A DNA stretch of 24,149 nt from Chara braunii (GCA_003427395.1 BFEA01000584.1:164112-188260); one strand, 5' to 3'. Numbered from the stretch's first letter, positions 1 through 10,379 are shown. Numbers and translations are program-made. The notes: generated from the sequence alone by a model not told the origin.

Positions 1-330
1 CCACCTCCGTGTGTACACATCATCACACACACACACACACACATGCAGGTGCGCGCGCCTGCGCGTGAGCTCACGCTCGAGGTTGCCATGCTGAGATTGA
101 TTGATTGATTGATTGATTGGGGAGTGGTCGCCCCCCGTGCGCACACTCACACACACACACATCATCATTGGGGATTCAGGGGTTAGCCGGCCCGTTCGGC
201 GGGCAACCCGCCTGCCCCCAAATTATTTATTTATTTATAAATATGTACATAACTAGAACACCACCTCCTTATCACATCTGCCCGCTCCCAAAAAATAAAG
301 ACAAAAAAAAAGAAACAAAACAATGAAAGT
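1..330. repeat. Simple-sequence-rich start of window
   Basis: This stretch has (CA)n tracts near 26-42 and 147-162, a (GATT)n tract near 98-118, and A-rich sequence at 299-325. No coding region or RNA gene is recognisable. The short open frames here are made of simple repeats. Confidence 0.6.
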
Positions 331-362
331 CGGCGTTCGGCCGAGCGTTGTTGGGGGGGTGA

Positions 363-650
363 ATGTTCGGCCGTTCGGGTTCGGCAGTTCGACCGAACCC
401 GAACGCCGGCTACCCAGACAGGGATGATGACCGAACGTTCTACTTGCGGGAAGATGGTAGCTTCACCCAAAGTCCAAGCAGACAAGCACTCACTCCGCCA
501 TGCCAAATGTTCGGCCGTTCGGGCTCGGCAGTTCGGCCGAACCCGAACGCCGGCCACCCTGATGGGGACAATGACCGAGCGTTCTACTTGCGGGAAGATG
601 GTCGCTTCACCAAGAATCCAAGCAGACAAGCACTCACCCAGCCATGCCAA
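363..650. repeat. Two-copy 144-bp tandem repeat containing an inverted repeat
   Basis: Copy 1 is 363-506 and copy 2 is 507-650, with an exact period of 144 bp. Near the start of each copy is an inverted repeat with 13-bp arms (CGTTCGGGTTCGG and its complement) around an 8-nt loop; copy 2 has one change in the left arm. The period is a multiple of three, so open frames run through on both strands, and the plus frame gives two 48-residue repeats starting MFGRSGSAVRPNPNAG. Most differences between the copies change the amino acid, so I read it as noncoding repeat DNA. Confidence 0.75.
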
Positions 651-764
651 CTTGCCAGGATGCAGAGCGCCACAAAGAACGCCCAGTCATTATCCCTGTA
701 ACTGGACTGAAAGTTGTCCCAAATACAGCTACAAAGAACCACGCCTGGCAACTTGGCATGCCCC

Positions 765-934
765 TTAAACCACCAGTACCCTTCCCCGCTTGAAAATCAA
801 TTCCGTGCCGGTATATTTGGAAGCCAAGTGGGATTGGGCCGCCATTGATAAATTTGATCGGCGGCCTGTTTTCCGTTTCGGGCCTTTTTTTTTCTGCCTG
901 CGGCCGATACATGGGAAAGGTACTGGTGGTTTAA
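765..934. mobile_element. MITE with TTAA flanks, copy 1
   Basis: A 162-bp core (769-930) is bounded by TTAA on both sides (765-768 and 931-934). The ends are inverted repeats, ACCACCAGTACC on the left and GGTACTGGTGGT on the right. A second element at 19892-20053 has the same ends and the same TTAA flanks. TTAA target duplication is the hallmark of the piggyBac superfamily. That assignment rests only on the flanks, because no transposase is present. Confidence 0.65.
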
Positions 935-1306
935 GTGAACCGTAGGTAGGAAGGGGAGGAAAGGAAAAAACACAAGGTGGGGGGGGAGGAGGAGACAGAC
1001 GGTTTTGCGGGGCTTCTGCGGGCTCGTCAGGAGGCTTTGAGCCCGCAATAGTTCGTACTACTCTGTCGAAAGCTCTATTCATCGCAGTTTATACACGTGG
1101 GCGACGTGTTATGATATTGCACGAGATTGTGACAGGAATATATTTTGTGAAACTTGAGAATTGTTTGCTCATTTGATCTGTACACTGTTGTTGGCTACAT
1201 GTGAAAGCAGATATCAAGACTCTGGAGTGATGGTGCGAATTGTGGCAGCGAAGCTTTCTCTCGGTACGCAACCTGATGAGGAGGCGTAGACTATAGAAAA
1301 GTGTGT

Positions 1307-1310
<4 letters not shown>
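935..1310. other. Unassigned sequence
   Basis: G-rich and A-rich runs occur at 950-1000. No gene, RNA or clear repeat is seen. Confidence 0.5.
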
Positions 1311-1400
<90 letters not shown>

Positions 1401-1401
1401 N

Positions 1402-1466
<65 letters not shown>
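1311..1466. repeat. Compound (TG)n(AG)n microsatellite
   Basis: About 45 bp of TG repeat (1311-1355) passes directly into about 112 bp of AG repeat, with one undetermined base at 1401. Long open frames across it on both strands translate the dinucleotide repeat (Ser-Leu, Arg-Glu or His-Thr) and are not genes. Confidence 0.95.
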
Positions 1467-1469
<3 letters not shown>

Positions 1470-2357
1470 TGAGGCAGACAATCGATGGGAATGGATGATG
1501 GTGTACCTGCTAATGTGTGAGGGACGGTGATAGAGGTTATCTTTTTTTGTTTTTTCTTTTCCATAGAGGTTATCGTAATCCAGGCAGAAGCTGGTTGCTT
1601 TGCCGATCAAGAGCATCAGCAGAGGAGCCGCTGGCTGATGGGTGGGTTTGGCTTCCAAAGGTGCTTGCCTCTCTTTACACTGCAGGAAGCAATGGCTGGA
1701 ACATCCTTAGGAGAGGGGGAGGGAGTCAACCGAGGACTTTTAGGAGACGGAGGCGGAGGGGGAGGGGGAGGGGGAGGCGAAGAAACTATGTGGCCGCGAT
1801 GATAGGACAGATCGACAAGGAGACAAACGGACATGTACTCTGTTCGCTGGGTCCGCACGAAGTCACAGTTTTTGCTTTCCTTCTTTATGACATCGTTTTG
1901 TGTATCGGAGAGAGAGAGAGAGAGTTTGTCGTAAGTCGTCATTTGCGTTCATCTCTGCGCACTTTGTGCTCAGCTTAGTGTCTTCTTTCTTTAGCTAATG
2001 GCTTTTGTTGCTTGCCGATGTCGACCTACCGTTTGTTGTTATTCCCCACTCTTGTTGCTGTATTAAATTGTGGCCAGGTTTTTGTACTTTTAAGTTTTAA
2101 CTGACACTTCGTTTTCACACCACCAATCAATTTCTCCAGAACTTGCAGCCATATCACTTTCAGCAGGTCGATCAGGTCAGCAGTTCGTCAATGATTAATA
2201 ACAACTGTGGACTGTACTTGACAATTTTGATCCTTTTTTAGTATTTAAAAAAAGGTTCCCTATTGGACCACAGCTGCCTAGTTGCGTCCTCATTTTGGGA
2301 TTTAGTTTTTTTTATGCCTGTCAGCTGAACAGTTCTCTACTGAAAAGGTGTGTGCGA
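1467..2357. other. Unassigned sequence
   Basis: The only structure noted is a (GGAGGG)n-like tract near 1750-1776 and a short AG run at 1909-1923. No convincing gene or RNA is seen. Confidence 0.5.
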
Positions 2358-2385
2358 CCATGCAAGTATGTGTAATACATATTCC

Positions 2386-2466
<81 letters not shown>

Positions 2467-2509
2467 GTGATGTATGTGCGTCCATGCAAGTATGTGCAAT
2501 ACATATTCC

Positions 2510-2548
<39 letters not shown>
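2358..2548. repeat. Tandem duplication ending in GA microsatellites
   Basis: A segment beginning CCATGCAAGTATGTG and ending ATTCCTAGAG occurs at 2358 and again at 2482. Each copy runs into an AG tract, 2387-2464 in the first and 2511-2548 in the second. One base differs in the shared leader (TGTAAT versus TGCAAT). The unit duplicated together with its microsatellite. Confidence 0.85.
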
Positions 2549-2551
<3 letters not shown>

Positions 2552-2888
2552 TGATGCCTAGATCACACAATATCATTCACATGTGGTGGTGGGCTCCAGG
2601 TGATGATTGAGCTTTTTATCATTTGTGAACTGGCACTGGTGTGTAACGGCATGTGGATCGTCACGGGTGGTGCAGCATTCGATCAGAGTTCCTGTTCCGT
2701 TGAGAAAGTGTGGTGGATAGCAGATTATGGCAAGGGGGGATGAACATGGAGAAGAGAGAGAGCAGGCAAGGTCAGGTTGCTGTGAACCAAGGACAGTGGT
2801 GTATCAGGTTATCCACGAAGGTAATCCGAATTGCGTTGTAAAAAGAATCGGACTGCATCTGATAACCTTGTGGGAGTTCAGGTTGTGA
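2549..2888. other. Upstream region of the RUS6-like gene
   Basis: These 340 bases precede the long frame and should hold its promoter or 5' untranslated region if the first ATG is used. I see no clear TATA box or other firm element. A short AG run lies near 2751-2761. Confidence 0.35.
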
Positions 2889-5800
2889 ATGTCTGACCAC
2901 CGGAAGAGGGAGGAGGGAGGAGGGATCCCGTTGATAAAAAGGATGGCAAAGCAGGGAGGAGGAGGGATCGCCGCAGTGCTGGAAGCGGTTTTCCCGCTGT
3001 GGGAGGATCGTCGTCGTGGCTGTCAGCGGAGGAGGAAATGTAACGCCATTGCGTCATCGTCATTGTCGCTTACGGGCCAAGATAGCAGGTGTTCTGCCTC
3101 TCCTCTTTGTCCACAAGATGAGCAAGTACGAGTGGATACTAAAGACCGCTGCGATGTGGTCACTTCACATGGACTCGCCACGTCATCAGCCGAGAGGTCG
3201 AGGGCAGAAGGGTCCGGGGGAGGAGTGGAAGGAGGGAGAAAAGGAGGGGGAGGGGTAGGAATCGGAATCGGAGAATGGTGGTGGGGCAGCTATGGTGGTG
3301 AGGGTCTGGAGAAACGGCGACAAGATGGCGGCATGTACTGTCAGGGGGAGAGAGGCGCAGGGGGTACTAAAGCGAGGGGAAAAGTGAATGATAAGTGGAG
3401 GTGGAGATGGTGGTTGGAGAATGGCAATCGAGGTGTTCAGACAGTGAGAAGAGGTAACCCCCCTGCATCCCCTGGGCATAATGGCTGTGATGTTGCCTGT
3501 GTTCGCAACCGAGAGGAAGGGGTGGAGAGTGTGGGGGCAGGAGGGGGGAGGAGAGTATTATGGCGTGCTGTCACACGAGCCCTTAGGCAAGCTGTTCCAG
3601 ATTCTGTCTGCTCTGATGCCATGGTTTCTGAAGGGTCATCACCAGAGTTGCTCGGTTCAGCGATGTCGAAAAAAGGGAGAAAAAGAGAGGACGATCCCAA
3701 GGATGACCACGATTGTGGATGGGGCAGGTTTGGTGGGAGCCGCAACGACACGGATCACGACTCTGTTGTCGCGACGAAAGCGAATGTAGGAATTGCGGCG
3801 TGGCGCACAGCGGCGTGGGCATCGATTGTAGTGGCCTCAAACCCGGCCTTTTCAGCATGTGTGGATGTAAGCGGTCGTGACCCCGATCTTGGTATGACCC
3901 GCCCTGCTGAGGTTGATGAGGATGGACTTCCGCTACCTTCCTCGTCGCTGTCGCTGATGACGAGAAAGGGAGCAGGAGATGGAGGGGGAGGTGGAGGAGG
4001 GAGGTCGCCGAGACGAAGTGGGGAAGCGGGAGGTGAAACGAATAACCGGTTGGCGGATGGCACGATCTCTGAGGGTGACGCAGTCCATTTGAGGAGACGG
4101 TTGCGGACGCAAGTTGTCGACGGATTGGAGGGGAGTATGCAACCTTACATTGGCTATGGGGATGGTGGGGGCAAGGAACAGGAGGATATGGTGGCCATAA
4201 GGAAGACGCTGCCATCTTGTGAAGAGAAGTTGGTCCTTGGGATCACGGCAGGTTCCTCTGCGTTGGGTCGGAGAAGGGAAGGGGTGGAGGACGAAGAGGT
4301 AGAGGAGGATGAGGAGGGGGAGGATGACACTGCGGAGGGAAGGGGCCCCTCGTCAGGGCTGCGCATGCCATGGTTTGCGCCAGATGGTCCTGCGCAGCGA
4401 CGGCAAAGCTTTTCAACATCCATGTCCCTATCGGAACTGGTTGCCGGGAATCGGAGGACCCTACCCTTGTGGGAGCGCAATGGAAGGAGGTGGCGACAGT
4501 ATGTCTGGGATGGCAGGAAGCTACAGACTGTCGATGTTGACGTCAATTCCAAGACGGAGACAGAGAGGGAGGACGAGGTTGGGGACGAGATGGACGAGGA
4601 GCGGCAACAGTCAAAAAGAGCTGGCAGTAACGCGTTGCTCTTGGCTCTGCAGAGCCGCCTGCGAAGGGCTAGGAGGGGCGTGCAGAGTGTCTTTGTCCCT
4701 GAGGATGTCACTCCCGATTATTGGGAGTACATGAGGTGGAGGATCACGCAAAGAACGATCAGCTCTTTCAATCATGTCAATGCCACACAGTCTCTGTTGA
4801 GAGCTGTAGGTGTCGGTAGTAAGAAGATATTGCCGACTGCGGCGGCTGTGAATTGGGTTTTGAAAGACGGGCTGGGGCGCTTAGGAAAGCTCGCTTATGT
4901 AGCACGGTTCGGTCGAACACTGGACTCTGAGCTGAAAAGAGTGCGGTTTACCACCTCCCTTCTCTTCACTCTCAGCCTGGGAATGGAAATGACCACACCA
5001 TTCTTCCCCCAACTCTTTCTCCCGATCGCGACCCTTGCTAACGTTGGCAAGTCCATCGGATTAGCTGCATACGTTGCGACCACCCCTTCGATGAACAAGA
5101 GCTTCGCGTTGATGGAGAACATGGCGGACGTGGCGGCCAAAGGCCAGGCGCAAACGGTTGTAGCGGACAATGTGGGTCTTGCTCTGGCAGTGGGGTTGAA
5201 TGCAGCTATCAAGGACGATAATCTGCGCAGGATCATGCCCCTCACTCTCTACCCTGTGCTCGCATCATTGGACCTTTACGCGATATGGAAAGAACTGAAA
5301 TCTGTGCATCTGAGGACGCTCAACAGGGAGAGGATGGAGATCATCGTGGACAAGTGGTTGAAGTCCAGGGAGGTGCCCAGCGCGGACCGCGTGAGTGATC
5401 GTGAACAGCTGTTCTGTCCAAGTTGGAATCATTTTCCAGATCTGCCTCTCACGATCGGCGGGCTCAGCAAGGCTGTGTCTAGTCCGTCGGATCTTTGCAA
5501 TCTGCTCTTGTCCACCGACCCTCTCAGAAGCAGTCGAAGATACAACCTGTCGATGGCAGACGTATCTGGACTTGCGGCTGTTGTCAATCCACTGGCATGG
5601 ATCTGTCATGCGGGGAAGAGGAGGGTGCGTGCACCTCGCAAGCAGCTCGTCCTCTCATTCCGAGACGACGCGGAAGCCACGGACATCATTAAGGGAATTT
5701 TGCATGCTGGTTGTTTGCGCTCTCTTCTGCGGCCTGCCTATGACCAAGGAGGAGACGGAGGGGGAAGCGCGAACTGTGCCCTCTCCTCTTCTCCGTCGTC

Positions 5801-6251
5801 GGATTCTTCTCCTTCTGCTGCTTCTGTTCGTCAGCGAGTCCGGGAAGAATCAGCTCACACTCGTGCGGCGAGAGAAGGGGGATGGGTGCAGAGCCGTCCT
5901 GCGAGAGGGTCAGATAAGGACAACATGCATGAATCTGGATGCGATAACCTGCCGGGCTACAGCACCAGCAGCTCACAAGAAGAGAAGGGTGGTGGGGACG
6001 GGCGGCCGGGGGATTGGGCTCTTTCTCCTGGAAGCAGATCGATTGATCAGGCCCTGGAGGAGAGTAGGAGGATGGCAGAGAGGGAATTCGAGCCATTGAT
6101 GTCGGCAATGGCGGAAAAGGGTTGGCAGACAAAGATTGTGACTCTGGCATCTGCTGAAAGAACCACGTTTAGTCTAGTTCGTGGTGGACACGAAAAAATG
6201 GTGAAAAAGCCACGCCACCACTCTCCCAGAGTTCTCCGGTCGGTCTCTTGA
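2889..6251 (+). CDS. RUS6: RUS (Root UVB Sensitive)/DUF647 family protein, RUS6-like
   Basis: The frame is 1120 codons with no internal stop. The RUS domain spans about residues 603-845. It begins VPEDVTPDYWEYMRW and contains NWVLKDGLGRLGKL (655-668), FFPQLFLPIATLANVGKSI (from 705), ENMADVAAKG (from 743) and HLRTLNRERMEIIVDKWLK (from 807). Just upstream, YVWDG (538-542) fits the conserved tyrosine-containing segment of plant RUS proteins. Two C-terminal blocks, LVLSFRDDAEATDIIKGIL (from 920) and a helical segment from 1052 ending near GWQTK (1078-1082), correspond to the RUS6 C-terminal region. That supports RUS6 over RUS1-5. Plant RUS proteins are membrane-associated; RUS1 and RUS2 act in UV-B response and vitamin B6 homeostasis, and RUS6 is reported as needed for embryo development. 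The biochemical function is not established. The first 511 residues are Gly/Arg/Glu/Ser-rich, low in complexity and roughly double the usual length. The true start may be internal, for example Met512 at 4422. No intron interrupts the conserved 1.8 kb. The last codons lie inside a tandem repeat. Confidence 0.85.
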   Translation: MSDHRKREEGGGIPLIKRMAKQGGGGIAAVLEAVFPLWEDRRRGCQRRRKCNAIASSSLSLTGQDSRCSASPLCPQDEQVRVDTKDRCDVVTSHGLATSSAERSRAEGSGGGVEGGRKGGGGVGIGIGEWWWGSYGGEGLEKRRQDGGMYCQGERGAGGTKARGKVNDKWRWRWWLENGNRGVQTVRRGNPPASPGHNGCDVACVRNREEGVESVGAGGGRRVLWRAVTRALRQAVPDSVCSDAMVSEGSSPELLGSAMSKKGRKREDDPKDDHDCGWGRFGGSRNDTDHDSVVATKANVGIAAWRTAAWASIVVASNPAFSACVDVSGRDPDLGMTRPAEVDEDGLPLPSSSLSLMTRKGAGDGGGGGGGRSPRRSGEAGGETNNRLADGTISEGDAVHLRRRLRTQVVDGLEGSMQPYIGYGDGGGKEQEDMVAIRKTLPSCEEKLVLGITAGSSALGRRREGVEDEEVEEDEEGEDDTAEGRGPSSGLRMPWFAPDGPAQRRQSFSTSMSLSELVAGNRRTLPLWERNGRRWRQYVWDGRKLQTVDVDVNSKTETEREDEVGDEMDEERQQSKRAGSNALLLALQSRLRRARRGVQSVFVPEDVTPDYWEYMRWRITQRTISSFNHVNATQSLLRAVGVGSKKILPTAAAVNWVLKDGLGRLGKLAYVARFGRTLDSELKRVRFTTSLLFTLSLGMEMTTPFFPQLFLPIATLANVGKSIGLAAYVATTPSMNKSFALMENMADVAAKGQAQTVVADNVGLALAVGLNAAIKDDNLRRIMPLTLYPVLASLDLYAIWKELKSVHLRTLNRERMEIIVDKWLKSREVPSADRVSDREQLFCPSWNHFPDLPLTIGGLSKAVSSPSDLCNLLLSTDPLRSSRRYNLSMADVSGLAAVVNPLAWICHAGKRRVRAPRKQLVLSFRDDAEATDIIKGILHAGCLRSLLRPAYDQGGDGGGSANCALSSSPSSDSSPSAASVRQRVREESAHTRAAREGGWVQSRPARGSDKDNMHESGCDNLPGYSTSSSQEEKGGGDGRPGDWALSPGSRSIDQALEESRRMAEREFEPLMSAMAEKGWQTKIVTLASAERTTFSLVRGGHEKMVKKPRHHSPRVLRSVS

Positions 6252-6680
6252 TTTCTCTTCTGTCTCTGACAATGGCTGTGTTCCACGGGATGCGGAGTGG
6301 ATGCCACGTGTGAGAACAAAGCGAGGCCACACTCACAGCGAGTTCTTCTGTCGATCTCTTGATTGCCGTGGTCTCTGAAAACGATCACTGTGTGTTCCGG
6401 GGAAGAGGAGAGTGCATGTCGTGTGTGTGACGAAAGCTGTGCACGTCACGCAGAACTCTTTGATCATCGTTGTCATCGCTGACGACGGCTGTGTTCCGTC
6501 CGAGAGAAAGGACTGAGTGCCTTGTGTGCAAAGAAACCTGCGCCAGTCACGCAGAGTCCTTCCTTCACCGGCCTCATGATTGTCGATCTCTGTGACGACG
6601 ACGACGACGACGACTGTGTTCCAAGGAGAGGAGCGGATGCCATGCGTTTGGAAGGGAGAAACGTGCATGCCATCCTCTCC
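6185..6680. repeat. Degenerate ~115-bp tandem repeat at the 3' end of the RUS6-like gene
   Basis: About four diverged units share, in order, a CACGCAGAGTTCTT-like block, a GTCGATCTCTTGATTG-like block, a GACGGCTGTGTTCC-like block and a GGAGCGGATGCCATG-like block. Units start near 6185, 6310, 6425 and 6525. The last unit carries an expanded (GAC)n run at 6592-6613. The final codons and stop of the RUS6-like frame lie in the first unit. Confidence 0.7.
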
Positions 6681-6784
6681 GCCATGACAAGAAGCTTGTG
6701 GCTATGGCTTCTTGTGGGTGAACCACTTTTCTCGTCTGGTTTGCCGCCGGCATAACAGAAGGAGCAGCCATGCCAATCACCTAT

Positions 6785-7770
6785 AAGACTATTGAGAGTA
6801 TTGGGGATTGGCGGTGCTAAGCAAATGCTGCTTGACAGTGCTAAGAGGTGACAGTTCTAAGCAATCGCTGCTTGGCTGTGCTAAGCGGTCATAGTGCTAA
6901 GCAATCCTCCGCTTAGACTGTGCTAAGCGGTCATGGTGGTGAGCGCCCATACTGCTAAGCAATCCTGCGCTTAGCACAGTCTAGCGCAGTCTAAGCACAA
7001 GCAATTGCACAGCGCGCTTAGACCGTGAGAAGTGGTCATATCGCTAGGCAATTTCTGCTTGGTAGTGCTGAGCAATCCTCCGCTTGAATGTGCTGAGCAG
7101 CGGTCAGAGTGCGAAGCTATTTCTGTACTTGTATGGCAGTGCTGCGCAATCCTGCGCTTGACTGTGCTATCCCGCTTGGCAGCGCTGACCAATTCTCTGC
7201 GTGAATGTCCGAAGTGGTCATAGTGCCGTGCACATCCTGCTTGACAGTGCTAATCAATCCTCTGCTTGACTGTGCTAAGCTGTCAGAGTGCTAAGCGGTT
7301 CTCTGCTTGACTGTGCTAAGCGGTCATAGTGCTAAGTTGCTAACACTGCTAAGGAATTTCCTATTGACAGTGCTGAGCAATCCTTTGCTTCACTGTGCTA
7401 AGCGGACATAGTGCTAAGCAATCCTCTGCTTCACTGTGCTAAAAAAAGTGGTCATAGCGGTAAGCAATCCTCTGCTTTGAGTGTGCTAAGCCGTCATAGT
7501 GCTAAGCGATTCTCTGCTCGACTGTGCTAAGCCGTCATAGTGCTAAGGAATAGCTGCTAAGTTATTTCCTGTCGACAGTGCTAACAAGCAATTCCTGCTT
7601 CACTGTGCTAAGTGGACATAGTGCTAAGCAATCCTTTGCTTGACTGTGCTATGTGGGCATAGGTCTAAGCAATCCTTGGCTTGACTGTGCTAAGCGGTCA
7701 TAGTGAGCTGCTTAGCCTGTTGGCTGTGCTAAGGAATAGCTGCTGGGCAGTGTTAAGCAATCTTTCTCGC
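6785..7770. repeat. Degenerate satellite, ~41-bp period
   Basis: Nearly 1 kb is made of variants of one unit that combines GTGCTAAGCGGTCATA with GTGCTAAGCAATCCTC and TGCTTGACT. The period is about 41 bp and there are roughly two dozen copies with substitutions and small indels. No coding frame is conserved through it. The repeated TGCTAAGC core and the complementary GCTTAGCA seen at 6970-6980 allow local hairpins. Confidence 0.85.
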
Positions 7771-8129
7771 TTTCAGGAGTTGACTTGAGACTCGAGAGGC
7801 GTAGATTGTTCCTGCTTGGCAGTTTTTTTGGTCTATAATAATGCTTCCTTCATGGCCGCGACAGGGCGGAGATGAACAGTGTTTATAGGCCAGGCAGTGC
7901 AGTGCACTCGGCGGTATGGTTATCAGCTGATCGCCGACTTGTCGGTCAGCTGATCGCCGACTTGTCGGTCGACCAATTCATTCCGCACAGGCTGTGACAG
8001 TGGGTGGGTCCCACAACAAATTACTCGAAGGAAGCGGCTCGGTAACTGAGCATGACAAGCAATCTTGTCAGAAACACTGACAGGTTGGTGCAGCAGAATG
8101 TGCGTACTGACACGGATGATGTTGGTGTC
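7771..8129. other. Spacer with a perfect 23-bp tandem duplication
   Basis: Positions 7923-7945 and 7946-7968 are identical 23-bp copies starting TCAGCTGATCGCC and ending CTTGTCGG. Each contains the palindrome TCAGCTGA. Nothing else is recognisable between the two neighbouring arrays. Confidence 0.7.
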
Positions 8130-9330
8130 AACAAGTAGGTGGGAGGAGGGAGAGGAGGAGGAGGAGTGGGAGGAGGGAGGAGGAGGTGGTAAAGGGGATT
8201 GCAGAGGGAGGAGGCGCCAATGGAGGCGGGTGAGAAATAAGTCGTGGAGTGGCCAATTTGATCCTTGATCACAGGAGCATAGTGATGCAATCGGTCATAC
8301 CCGGTGCTGGATGGGGTGGGAGGGAGGAGTGGTGCAATCACTCGTACCCAGGGCCGGATGGGGTGGGAGGGAGGAGAAGCGGTGTAGGGTGCGGGGGGTA
8401 GAAATGGAAGAAGGCATTTGCGGGTAAGAGCGAGGGTGCGGCAGCGGAGGAGGGTGAGAAGGAAGCACAGGGTAAGCCGTGGGCGGGCCAATTCAATCCT
8501 GATGCATTGTGAGATGCCGCGGGGTGGAAGAAGGCATTTGCAGCGGGAGGAGGCGGCAGCGAAGGAGGGTGAGAACGAAGCGCAGTGTAAGCCGTGTACC
8601 GGCCAGTGCGATCCTGCTGCATTGTGAGATGCCCCAGGGCCGGATGGGGTGGAAGGCGGGGGGAGACGGTGTAGGGTGCGGGGATTAGAAGTGGAAGAAG
8701 GAAGTTGCAGAGAGCAAGGAGGTGGCAGCGGAGGAGGGCGAGAAGGATGCACAGGGTTACCGTGGGCCGGCCAATGTGATCCTGATGCATTGTGAGATGG
8801 CCCGGGGCCGGATGGGGTGGAAGGGAGGGAGTGGAGATCGTGTGTGTAGGGTGCGGAGGTTAAATGTGGAAGGAGGCAATGGCAGACAGGTTTGGGAAAA
8901 CAAAGATGAGAGGAAAGGTAGAGGGAAGGCAAGCTGACAGTCAATCCTCCAGGCATCTGGGGCAATCAATGCTGCTCAGGGGTCCTTCGGCCAAACGGAA
9001 GGAAGCGTGAGGGTGCTCTTTTTTTCGTTGTATGTCTGACTTGTCGGTGTGATAGGAACCGGACTGATGCTCCCCAGAATGGATATGGAGGACTAATTAT
9101 GGAGGCAGGTCCACAAGGACCTGTTTTTCTTTCTGTATTAAAAAAAAAGAAAGGAGGCAATTGCAGAGGGATGAGCGGGAAGCAGAGCCGGGTGAGAAGA
9201 CCGCAAAGGGTAAGTAGTCGATCGGCCATTGTGATCCTCTATCACAGGAGCCTATACTATAGTGATGCAATCTGAGACAGGTAGGGTGTGGGGAGGTGGG
9301 AGGAAGGAGAAGTGGGGTAGGGCACAGGGG
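8130..9330. repeat. Purine-rich tandem array, ~160-190-bp units
   Basis: Several diverged copies share the same order of blocks: GGGCCGGATGGGGTGG, GGTGTAGGGTGCGG, GAAGAAGGCATTTGC, CAGCGGAGGAGGGTGAGAAG, and GGCCAATNTGATCCTGATGC followed by ATTGTGAGATG. Clear copies of the GGCCGGATGGGG block start near 8350, 8640 and 8810, with weaker copies at both edges. At 9104-9121 a perfect 7-bp stem with a 4-nt loop (CAGGTCC and GGACCTG) interrupts the array. Pro/Leu/Ser-rich open frames on the minus strand are the complement of this purine-rich strand and are not genes. Confidence 0.75.
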
Positions 9331-9420
9331 GTGGGGGAAATGGGAAGGTCCTCACGGTCCTGGCTTGTCAGCTAGGGCCAGAAGAAGTGCAAGGGTGGGA
9401 TTGGGCTTTTCGCCCGACAG

Positions 9421-9665
9421 GGCTTGGTGAAAGATTGCTCAGACACTGATCGGGGATAAAGAGTGGAGGAGGTGGATGCTGGGAGGAGATGGATGGTGAC
9501 GAGGGAGTAAAGGGTTGCTTCATTGCACCTGAGCAGGCGAGGAGAATGCGAGCGTGGGGTCCAGCTTTGCCCAAGGAGGCTTGGCGAAAGATTGCTCAGA
9601 CACCGATCGGGGATAAAGAGTGGAGGTGGGAGGAGGTGGGTGGTGAGGAGGGAGTAAGGGTGGAG
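9421..9665. repeat. 157-bp tandem duplication
   Basis: The segment GGCTTGGTGAAAGATTGCTC and its continuation CAGACACTGATCGGGGATAA start at 9421 and recur with two changes at 9578. Both are followed by GAGTGGAGG-type sequence. Confidence 0.8.
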
Positions 9666-10378
9666 AGAGACATGGAGTTCGAGGATTGATATCGGCCCGC
9701 AGTGCGCGGTTGGCCAGAAGGGATTGATATCAGCCCACAGTGGAGGTTGTGTTCAGTTCAGTATACTTGATTTGTCAGTCACGGTTGGTTCCATCAACCA
9801 GCAGTCCCGGACGGACGGACGGATCAATAATGACCATTCGTAGGACTGACCAAATGATATGATGTCTCCCAAAACAAGACGAATTCACAGATCGAGGTGG
9901 GAATGTGACCACCCATACGGAAACAGGACAAGCCGATAGTAGAGACAAGCGCGAAGTGATACCAGAAAAACACTTGAGATTTTTCAATTGTTTCCTATAA
10001 TCCTATTTGGATTTTTGAACATTTTTAAATTGTTACTCTGACTGAGCAAGGCGAGGGAGCGGCGAGGGGGCGGCGACCTTGTACTGTGTTGAAAATTGAA
10101 AGTTCTGTCTTGATGTTATGTGCAAGAAATGGAGGGGGAAAAAAAGGGGAAAAAAAAAAAAAGACATGATTTGGGTTCTGAGATGGCATACTGCCAGTGC
10201 CCTTGAATGGCGAAAGCTCCGGACAATACCATGTCCACCATTTACTGGGGTGAGACTGAATTACATTCCTGTGTCAAGTGGAATGCTTTGAGTGATGTGG
10301 TCTGATCCTCGTTTGCGAAATGAGGAGGTAATATTACACAGCTGGCGAAAAGTGTGTGTATATGTGTGGGTGCGTGCG

Positions 10379-10379
<1 letters not shown>
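9666..10379. other. Unassigned sequence
   Basis: GATTGATATCGGCCCGCAGTG at 9684-9704 recurs in altered form just downstream near 9721 (GATTGATATCAGCCCACAGTG). An A-rich stretch lies at 10138-10164. No gene or RNA is recognisable. Confidence 0.5.

Noticed and set aside
1089-1658. 189-codon minus-strand open frame rich in Ser-Leu and His-Thr
   Set aside because: It is the translation of the (TG)n(AG)n microsatellite with random flanks.
3583-4215. 210-codon minus-strand frame opposite the RUS6-like gene
   Set aside because: It is antisense to the low-complexity N-terminal region, Pro/Ser/His-rich with no motif, and best explained by strand composition.
6785-7770. CRISPR-like array
   Set aside because: There are no constant-length unique spacers; the units are contiguous diverged copies, and the genome is eukaryotic.
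8021-8965. 314-codon minus-strand Pro/Ser/Leu-rich open frame
   Set aside because: It is the complement of a purine-rich tandem array with repeated blocks and indels. The frame is open through composition, not selection.
9104-9121. Hairpin followed by T-rich sequence as a transcription terminator
   Set aside because: It resembles a bacterial intrinsic terminator, but this is nuclear DNA and no upstream gene ends there.
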